Source: Campylobacterales bacterium
GTDB lineage: Bacteria; Campylobacterota; Campylobacteria; Campylobacterales; QNZT01
Reading direction: 5' to 3'
Assembly: GCA_027068765.1 (NCBI GenBank)
Contig: JAMOMC010000034.1
Location: forward strand, 1-46,898
Length of the DNA: 46,898 nt
Position numbers and translations under genes: made by a program
Notes under the pieces: generated by a model
Database searches by the model: none
Seen by the model: only the letters and a program-made list of their open reading frames with translations
What the model was told of the DNA's origin: nothing
Shown: positions 27,376 to 34,534 of the stretch, in pieces
How positions within the stretch are numbered: the stretch's first letter is position 1
How the letters are laid out: each line of letters begins with the position of its first letter

Positions 27376-28179
27376 ATGAAAATTACAATTGTTAAAATAG
27401 GACTACTTATCTTAGCTTTAATCTCTAGTGCACATGCACTTGATGAAAATATAAACAGAGTAACTACAACAATACAATCTGATAAAATCAAAATTATAGA
27501 TATTGCAGCAAAACAGAGAATGCTCTCTCAACGAATTGTCAAAGACTACCTATACAAAGGTAAAAATATCGCAACAAATAAAGCTGATAAACAGTTAAAA
27601 GCTTCTCTTGGAGAGTTTTCAAATGCACATAAAAAACTTCTTGTCTCTATAAGTGATCCTGAGATTATAAATCTTCTCACTTTTGTTGAGATGAGTAGTG
27701 ATGATTTTAAAAGTATTGTCAACAAACCATTTGATTTAGATAACGCTCAACTAGCACTTGATCTTAGTGAGACTATGTTAGAAGGGAGTCAATTTGTTGT
27801 AGACTCGCTAACAACTGGTACTTTACATAAGAAATCTGAAATTGTAAAGAAATCTGGAAAACAGAGAATGCTCGCTCAAAGAATTGCCAAATACTATATA
27901 GCTTACCAATCAGGTATAAAAGATAAAAATACTATAGATCAGATGAAACAAGCAGTTAAAATGTTTACAAAAAATCATAATGATCTTATGAGAAATGCCA
28001 CAAACACTCCTAAAATAAACCAGAAGCTAAATGAAGTAAATAAGCTTTGGAAGATTGTTCATAAATTTTATCTAAGTATTGAAAAAGGTGGTCTACCTTT
28101 TATTGTTTTTACAACCACAGATAATATAACTAAAAAGATGAATGAGATAACCAAACTATATGTAGAGCTTTACAAATAG
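27376..28179 (+). CDS. Exported PilJ/NarX P-box-like protein (paralogue)
   Basis: 267 residues. Signal peptide ending SSAHA (about 21), then two helical modules with AKQRMLSQRI (about 45-54) and GKQRMLAQRI (about 161-170). It resembles the preceding gene in layout and is a clear paralogue, with both motifs intact. AAAGGA lies seven bases before the ATG, 13 bases after the upstream stop. Probably a periplasmic ligand-binding partner for the membrane protein encoded two genes downstream. Confidence 0.8.
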   Translation: MKITIVKIGLLILALISSAHALDENINRVTTTIQSDKIKIIDIAAKQRMLSQRIVKDYLYKGKNIATNKADKQLKASLGEFSNAHKKLLVSISDPEIINLLTFVEMSSDDFKSIVNKPFDLDNAQLALDLSETMLEGSQFVVDSLTTGTLHKKSEIVKKSGKQRMLAQRIAKYYIAYQSGIKDKNTIDQMKQAVKMFTKNHNDLMRNATNTPKINQKLNEVNKLWKIVHKFYLSIEKGGLPFIVFTTTDNITKKMNEITKLYVELYK

Positions 28180-28878
28180 ATGACCATTTTTAAAAATATC
28201 TTCTATATCACTCTTATTGTGCTTAGTACAACACTTTTTGCACATGCCCTCACAGATAAAAGCATAAATATTATTAAATCAACAAAAAACATCCAATACC
28301 TAAGTCAAAAAATTTCCAAAGATTATCTATATATCTACTATAATCCAAAAAAAATTGCAACAAAAACAGAGTTAAATAACTCTATAAAAAAACTTGAAGA
28401 GAGTTTAAGGATTGTTGCAAAAAATACTCATAACTTAGATACTAAAAATATTCTTGACTTTCTATCTTATGGTAAAGATCAGATAAAAGAGCTATTAAAT
28501 AGTGATATTTCAAAGCAAAATAGCATATTGATACTAGAATATAGTGAAACAATATTTGAAGGGGCACAATCAATTTTAAATACAAACAACTATGATTACA
28601 CCACAGATAAAGATATAAAAACTAATTTAATGAGAATTTTAAAATCTTATATGGCAATTCATACTAAAATCAACAAAGATGCAAATATAGCACAATTAGA
28701 AAGAGAGAAAATATTACTTAAAAAAAGAATGAAATTTTTAAATAGTGAGGTAAATCAATCTTGGCAACCATTAGAAAAGTTTTTAGAGACTAAAGATAAT
28801 TACTTTATCCCAGATATAGTATCTATTTTAGTAAAAAATATAGAGGACATTACTCAAGAACATGATAGAAATAATTAA
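28180..28878 (+). CDS. Degenerate P-box-like exported protein
   Basis: 232 residues. Signal peptide (to about 23) and the same helical plan as the two preceding proteins, but the P-box is eroded: NIQYLSQKISKDYL replaces the QRMLSQRI core, losing the conserved Arg, and the second motif (about NLMRILKSYMAI) is barely recognisable. Its ATG follows the previous stop codon with no gap, and its end overlaps the NIT gene by 17 bases, so it is translationally locked into the operon. It may have kept a structural role while losing ligand binding. Confidence 0.7.
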   Translation: MTIFKNIFYITLIVLSTTLFAHALTDKSINIIKSTKNIQYLSQKISKDYLYIYYNPKKIATKTELNNSIKKLEESLRIVAKNTHNLDTKNILDFLSYGKDQIKELLNSDISKQNSILILEYSETIFEGAQSILNTNNYDYTTDKDIKTNLMRILKSYMAIHTKINKDANIAQLEREKILLKKRMKFLNSEVNQSWQPLEKFLETKDNYFIPDIVSILVKNIEDITQEHDRNN

Positions 28879-30493
28879 AAAAATCCTATTTTTTACTCTA
28901 ATACTCCTTATCACTTCTCTTAGTGGTTATTTTTTTTATAAATCTTATATAGCATATCAAAACTATCAAATTGCAAAAGAGAGTGAAAAATACACTCTCT
29001 TTATCAAAAACATAAACATAGTTCTTATAAAAATCGAACAAGAGAGTTCGTTAAATGCTCTTTATTTGGGAACTGAAGGAAATTTAAATTTTAATCAGCT
29101 AGAAGATATGCGAGAAAAAACTGACAATGCCATCAAAAATATAACAACACTCATCAAAAAGAACTCAAAATTTTCCCAATATAGTGAAGATATAGTAAAA
29201 TTATCAAAGAACTTACAATATGCTCGTTCAAGAGTTGATGTATTAAGTCCAGATTATAAAGATATCCTCTTTGTGTATTATCAAGATGAGATATTCAACT
29301 CTCTTTTAAATATCATAAAAAATAGTGCAAATGAACTCTCTTTTGGAGTAGAAAGTCTAAAAAAACATCTTTTTACATATGTTGAATTTATCAATTTTAG
29401 AAATAATATCGAAAAAGAAAAGAGTTTTATAACATTTATTATTAGTCAATCAAAAAAGATGGATAAACTTGACTTAATGCTTTGGGACAAGATAATAGCA
29501 CAAGAGATAATACCTAATTTTACTAATCTAGATGAAAAAACTACGAAAGCAATTAAAACAAAATTACAACTTAAAAGCTTCTATAACCTGATTTTTAAAA
29601 TGAGAGTTGATATAGCTAAAGGAGCAAATAAAGGAAACTATTTTACAAGTATAGACATCTGGCATAAAAATATAAATGAAAAGATAAGAAGGGTTAAACA
29701 AAGCGAACAACTAATATTTAAGTACCTAAAAGATAAAAGTAATAATATAGTATCATCACCGAAAGAGATAATACTATATGCTTTCGTCTCACTCTTTTTA
29801 ATATTTTTACTGCTATCGATACTATCTATAAAAAAGAGTAAAAACTCTAAAATTACTCGAAAAAAAATTATTAAAAATATACCAATTGATGATAGAAGAG
29901 AAAGTAAAAAACATATCTCTCATACACACAACATGTTTGATACAAATATGATTCTTGATAAGAAAAATCTTAAACCTACACAACCATCTCTTCCTGTTCA
30001 AGAAGAGATTAATGAAATTGATACATTTAATGCACTTAAAGAGTTCAATTCAATTGTAGAGCTTTTTGTAAAAACCACTAAAAAAGATATAAAATTAAAC
30101 TACTATATTGACCCAACAATTCCAACATCTTGCATAGGTGATTTTTCTAAAATAAAAAAGATTCTTGAAAATATTATAAATTATGCTCTTAACTCTACAA
30201 AAGCTTATGATAGTGTTGAAATTCATATCAACACTAATGCAGAAAACAAAAAAGAGAGTGCAATTAGTTTTAAAATAACCGCTCCTAATTGTTATATAAA
30301 TAAAGAGCAAAAGCAAATAATTATGAAAGCTTTCTATCAAAAAAGCATACCTTTATCAAAGCAAATAAAATCTGATTTAGTTTCAACTAGTAAATTAATT
30401 TCTCTTATGGATGGAGTATTTGGTATAGATAGTGATTTTAAAAAAGGTACTATTTTTTCATTTACACTATCTGTTAAAAAAAGTACCTCTTAA
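28862..30493 (+). CDS. NIT-domain membrane protein with degenerate HATPase
   Basis: 543 residues. Two membrane segments (about 7-27 and 303-323) flank a periplasmic helical domain whose start, IEQESSLNALYLGTEG ... REKTDNAIKNI, matches the NIT (nitrate/nitrite sensing, PF08376-like) pattern. The cytoplasmic part has a linker and a C-terminal HATPase-like fold (about 427-540). The N-box Asn is kept (ENIINYALNST), but the phosphoacceptor His domain is missing, the G1 DxGxG motif is replaced by TAPNCY, and the G2 glycines by SDLVST. It is therefore probably a pseudokinase that cannot bind ATP normally. Fourth gene of the P-box operon. Confidence 0.75.
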   Translation: MIEIIKKILFFTLILLITSLSGYFFYKSYIAYQNYQIAKESEKYTLFIKNINIVLIKIEQESSLNALYLGTEGNLNFNQLEDMREKTDNAIKNITTLIKKNSKFSQYSEDIVKLSKNLQYARSRVDVLSPDYKDILFVYYQDEIFNSLLNIIKNSANELSFGVESLKKHLFTYVEFINFRNNIEKEKSFITFIISQSKKMDKLDLMLWDKIIAQEIIPNFTNLDEKTTKAIKTKLQLKSFYNLIFKMRVDIAKGANKGNYFTSIDIWHKNINEKIRRVKQSEQLIFKYLKDKSNNIVSSPKEIILYAFVSLFLIFLLLSILSIKKSKNSKITRKKIIKNIPIDDRRESKKHISHTHNMFDTNMILDKKNLKPTQPSLPVQEEINEIDTFNALKEFNSIVELFVKTTKKDIKLNYYIDPTIPTSCIGDFSKIKKILENIINYALNSTKAYDSVEIHINTNAENKKESAISFKITAPNCYINKEQKQIIMKAFYQKSIPLSKQIKSDLVSTSKLISLMDGVFGIDSDFKKGTIFSFTLSVKKSTS

Positions 30494-30498
30494 GAAGT

Positions 30499-30945
30499 TT
30501 AAGCTACAAAATTTGGAATCCTAATCATCTGACCTGGGTAAATTTTATCTGCATCTTTGATAACTTCTCTGTTTGCTTCAAAAATTTCACCATATCTTGA
30601 ACCATCTTTATAGTATATATCAGCAACTCTCCAAAGAGTATCTCCTTTTTGAATCTCATAATATAAATCATGAAGTTCAACCAAATCATCTTCAATTGTC
30701 AAATCTTCAAAGTTTACTTTAGTAATACCCTCTATATTTCCAGCAATTAGTGCAGCTTTTACTCTATCTTCTGCATTTTTTGCATGACCTTTTATGATAA
30801 CTGTATCCCCATCAACCACAACATCAAGGTTTTCTATCGGCATTGTGCCACTATTTTCGGCAATTAAACCTTTGACATTTTCATTATCATCACCTCTACC
30901 TAGCAGTTTTTTTCCTGCATCTTTTACGAAATCAAAAAATCCCAT
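30499..30945 (-). CDS. kbp: BON-LysM protein (Kbp/YgaU-like)
   Basis: 148 residues. An N-terminal amphipathic stretch (MGFFDFVKDAGKKLLG), a BON domain (about 20-90; VVVDGDTVIIKGHAKNAED) and a C-terminal LysM domain (about 97-146; YEIQKGDTLWRVADIYY, IYPGQMIRIP). This is the architecture of E. coli Kbp (YgaU), a cytoplasmic K+-binding protein. AAAGGAG lies before the ATG. It is convergent with the NIT gene, with only 5 bases between the stops. Confidence 0.88.
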   Translation of the reverse strand: MGFFDFVKDAGKKLLGRGDDNENVKGLIAENSGTMPIENLDVVVDGDTVIIKGHAKNAEDRVKAALIAGNIEGITKVNFEDLTIEDDLVELHDLYYEIQKGDTLWRVADIYYKDGSRYGEIFEANREVIKDADKIYPGQMIRIPNFVA

Positions 30946-31022
30946 AAATTCTCCTTTATTTTTATAAAATTATGTAGAAATAATTATATAAAGTTATACT
31001 AAAAAGAGAATTATTTTTTTAA

Positions 31023-33494
31023 CTAAATTACAGATGTATCAATAAATTTATAATCATCTATTTTTGAAATAGGAGGAGAGAAGTGATACCCTTGCATGTA
31101 GTGCAAATCAAGTTTAGTTAACACTTCTACTATCTCCCCTCTACAAACAAACTCAGATACAATTTTCATACCAGAACTTTTTGAAAACTGTGCAATTGTC
31201 TCAACAATAATTCTAAGCTGTTCACTGTTGTCAATATTTTTAATAATCGCTCCATCAATCTTTAAATAATCAGCATTAAGTTCAAACACTCTCTCAAAAC
31301 TAGAGTAACCACTACCAAAATCATCAATTGCAATTTTACATCCGAAAATTTTTATAGCATCTAAAAAACTCTTTGCAACTTCATAGTTATTTATACTCTC
31401 AGATTCTAAAACTTCCACTATAAATCTTTGTGGATTTTTACAATAAGAGAGCCTTTTTTGTAAAAGCTTTAAAACACTTTCACTTACCATATCTTCATAT
31501 GTAAAATTTATAGAAAATCTATCATCTCTGTTTTCAAAAATATCAAAAGTTTTATTTATCATAATTTTTGTCAAAGTACTATAGAGTTTAGCTTTTTTTG
31601 AAATATCTAAAAATTTAAAAGGTGAAATGATACTACCATCTTCATCAATCAATCTAATTAATGCCTCATAGTATAATACATTTTTATTTTTATTATCAAC
31701 AATTGGTTGAAAATATGGGACAATTTTATCTTTTAAAATTGCCTCTTTTAATTTTTTAAGCCAGAGAATATTATTCTCATACTCATTTGAAGCATCTATT
31801 GATTTATTAAATATAGCAAAAATTTTATTATATTTTTTGGCATGTTTTAATGCGATATTTGCTTGAACTAGCATCATTTTATTATTTACTTGAAGATGGT
31901 TTATGTAGCTTATACCACTGCTAACATTAAAAGGGATATACTCTTTAGTCTCTTTAATCTTACGACTTTGTATACTTTTTTCAATTTTATCTATAAAACT
32001 AATCGTCTCAATTGTACTTAATACTTTAGAAATTAATACTCCAAATTCATCTGCATGAAGTCTATAAACTTCAAAACTATAACTTTTATCAATATTTTTT
32101 AAGATATTTGCACACTTTTTTATAATCAAATCACCAGTTTTTATGCCGTAAAAATCATTTATCTCTTTAAATGCATCTATATTCACTAAAATCAAAGTAT
32201 ATTCACCTCTTTTTTTCAAATCTTTTAACATTTTATTTCTATTTGGCAAAGAGGTTAAACTATCAAAATAGAACCTTTTTATTATCTCTTTATTCTTTTC
32301 TAAAATTAATCTAGTTTGCTCTTTTTGTTCTGTAATATCAAGTTTTATAGACATATAATATTTTAACTCATTATTTTTATCAAAAATAGGGATAATAGAT
32401 GCTTTTTCATAAAAAACTTTTCCATCTTTTGTTATGTTTTCAAACTCACCAAACCATCTTTTACCCTCACTAATTGTTTCATGAAGCTTTTTATAAAATA
32501 ACTCATTTTTTCTACTTGAGCGTAAAACTCTAGGATTTTTACCAACTATTTCCTCTTTTTTATACCCTGTTGTTTTTTCAAAAGCTTCATTAACATAGAT
32601 AATATTTTTATTGATATCTGTTAAAATAACAGAGTTATCACTCTTGTCTACACCCTCTTTAAAATATCTAAGTTGAATTTCACTTTTTCTATTAAAATAA
32701 AAAATTAAATTTACAAAAATAGTTAGTAAAAATATCACTACAACAAGAAATTTAACAGCTCTACTAGTATTTTTTACTCTCTCATCTAAATACTCTTTCA
32801 TTACATTTGCAAAACTATCTATTTTTTGATCTAATTTTAGCTCATCTGATTTTTTTATAAGAGAAGATAATTTATTATGATTTATATAAATAATACTAAA
32901 ATGCACAAGTATCTTATCTATTTTTTTACTCAAGTCTATATCTCTCGATATATTGCTAACTCTATTTATCGATTTGCTTAATTCATAATCTACATCTTGC
33001 TTATACAAACTAAATTGTAAAATTAAACTATATAGTTTACTAATCTCTAAATTAATCTTTGTATTATCTGATTCATTTATCTCATCATATAAAGTTGGAA
33101 TATACCTTAATGAATTATTTACAACTGCTGTATATGATTTGTATTTTTCAATAAACTCTCTCTTTTTTAGAAAACTACTCTCTATATTTAGAAAAATTTT
33201 TAATATTTTCTCTTGTTTAAGTGGACTATCATATAAACTATTTAGAGAAGTTTTTTCTAATATATCTTTAAACTTATCTAAAGTTATCTCCACATTATCA
33301 TAATTTAATTGATTTATTTTACTTCCCATCAACAGTTCTAAATCTTTATTTAAAATCTTTAAATATGCAATCTTTTTATTAAACTCAACCTGATTTAAAA
33401 TTTTATTCTTTGTAGTATTAAAATAGTAGATAAACGAAGGAACTATAACTATCAATAGAGCATACAAAAGATAATTTTTAAGATATTTTTTCAA
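31023..33494 (-). CDS. Membrane PAS-GGDEF-EAL c-di-GMP phosphodiesterase
   Basis: 823 residues. Membrane segments at about 9-25 and 247-268 enclose an all-helical periplasmic sensor (DAHL-like). Then come PAS (about 275-392), GGDEF (408-565) and EAL (575-815). The GGDEF signature is RLHADEF, with both glycines lost, so cyclase activity is unlikely. The EAL set looks intact: YEALIRL, SINFT, EVLES, DDFGSGYSS (724 on), DYLKIDG, VSEFV, MQGYHFS. Predicted c-di-GMP phosphodiesterase. The start is TTG (33492-33494) with GGAG upstream, overlapping the peroxidase stop by 4 bases. Confidence 0.88.
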   Translation of the reverse strand: MKKYLKNYLLYALLIVIVPSFIYYFNTTKNKILNQVEFNKKIAYLKILNKDLELLMGSKINQLNYDNVEITLDKFKDILEKTSLNSLYDSPLKQEKILKIFLNIESSFLKKREFIEKYKSYTAVVNNSLRYIPTLYDEINESDNTKINLEISKLYSLILQFSLYKQDVDYELSKSINRVSNISRDIDLSKKIDKILVHFSIIYINHNKLSSLIKKSDELKLDQKIDSFANVMKEYLDERVKNTSRAVKFLVVVIFLLTIFVNLIFYFNRKSEIQLRYFKEGVDKSDNSVILTDINKNIIYVNEAFEKTTGYKKEEIVGKNPRVLRSSRKNELFYKKLHETISEGKRWFGEFENITKDGKVFYEKASIIPIFDKNNELKYYMSIKLDITEQKEQTRLILEKNKEIIKRFYFDSLTSLPNRNKMLKDLKKRGEYTLILVNIDAFKEINDFYGIKTGDLIIKKCANILKNIDKSYSFEVYRLHADEFGVLISKVLSTIETISFIDKIEKSIQSRKIKETKEYIPFNVSSGISYINHLQVNNKMMLVQANIALKHAKKYNKIFAIFNKSIDASNEYENNILWLKKLKEAILKDKIVPYFQPIVDNKNKNVLYYEALIRLIDEDGSIISPFKFLDISKKAKLYSTLTKIMINKTFDIFENRDDRFSINFTYEDMVSESVLKLLQKRLSYCKNPQRFIVEVLESESINNYEVAKSFLDAIKIFGCKIAIDDFGSGYSSFERVFELNADYLKIDGAIIKNIDNSEQLRIIVETIAQFSKSSGMKIVSEFVCRGEIVEVLTKLDLHYMQGYHFSPPISKIDDYKFIDTSVI

Positions 33495-34426
33495 AACTCT
33501 TCTCCTAAAATTTTAGCTCTTTTACCTGTTAGAGTATTTAAAAATAGTTTTAAATACTCTATATCTTCTCTACTAGCAACTCTTCCTAGTTGATACTCTA
33601 GCATTATCTCTATAGCATCTTCAAGATCTGTTGCATTTCCATCATGAAGATAAGGAGCTGTTTGTGCAATATTTCTTAATGTTGGAACTTTAAAGTAGTA
33701 CTTATCCTCATCATTTTTTGTAACATTATATCTTCCAAATTGATTTTTAGTACCCAAATAAGGCTTTATTGCTCCTAATTTTTGATAGAGATTTCCACCT
33801 ATATTTACACCATTATGGCAAGAGATACATCCATAAGATTTAAAAAGTTTATAACCTTGTTTCTCTTGCTCATTTAAAGCATTTAAATCTCCACGAAGAA
33901 ACTTATCAAACTTTGAATTTGGAGTTACAAGTGCTTTTTCAAACTCCACAATTGCATCTATTATATTTTTAATGGTAACTCCATCTGGATATAAAGTGCT
34001 AAACTCTTTTTTATAATAGATATCATTTTTTAATTTTTTAATTACCTCTATACTATCCATAGCCATAACAGTTGAACTAAAAAGAGATATCTTTGCTTGA
34101 GTTTTTAAATCTTTTGCTCTTCCATCCCAAAGTTGAGAAAAGTTAAAAACACTATTAAAAACTGTAGGAGAATTCATAGTTCCTATTTTCCCACCAACTC
34201 CATATGAAAATTTTTTATCATCTGCACCAGACTGTTTTAAAGAGTGACAAGATTCACAAGAGATGGTACCATCCAGGCTCAAAATTGGGTCTGAAAATAA
34301 TTTTTTTCCTAAAATTGCTCTATTTTTATCATATTTTATATTTTGAGGCAGAGGTGTTATAAGTTCAGTAGCCTTCATACTACTAAAAAAGAGCGAAAGA
34401 ACCAATATAGAAAAAACCGACTTCAA
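33491..34426 (-). CDS. Di-haem cytochrome c peroxidase family protein
   Basis: 311 residues. Signal peptide (to about 19), then two haem c sites: CESCH (about 57-61) and CISCH (about 200-204), with the family segments LGKKLFSDPILS, NSPTVFNSVFNFSQLWDGRA, FKVPTLRNIAQTAPYLHDG and a distal Met region. This is the bacterial CCP/MauG family, a periplasmic enzyme that usually reduces H2O2 with electrons from cytochrome c. The start is TTG at 34424-34426 behind AAAGG. Coupled to the EAL gene downstream. Confidence 0.92.
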   Translation of the reverse strand: MKSVFSILVLSLFFSSMKATELITPLPQNIKYDKNRAILGKKLFSDPILSLDGTISCESCHSLKQSGADDKKFSYGVGGKIGTMNSPTVFNSVFNFSQLWDGRAKDLKTQAKISLFSSTVMAMDSIEVIKKLKNDIYYKKEFSTLYPDGVTIKNIIDAIVEFEKALVTPNSKFDKFLRGDLNALNEQEKQGYKLFKSYGCISCHNGVNIGGNLYQKLGAIKPYLGTKNQFGRYNVTKNDEDKYYFKVPTLRNIAQTAPYLHDGNATDLEDAIEIMLEYQLGRVASREDIEYLKLFLNTLTGKRAKILGEEF

Positions 34427-34534
34427 ACTTAACCTTTAACTTTATCTTAAATATTATATCGTCATTTAAAAAAACTTCTTTATAGATAAGCAAAAAATTG
34501 GTACACTAACTATAAAAATTTATGGAGTTTGAAA

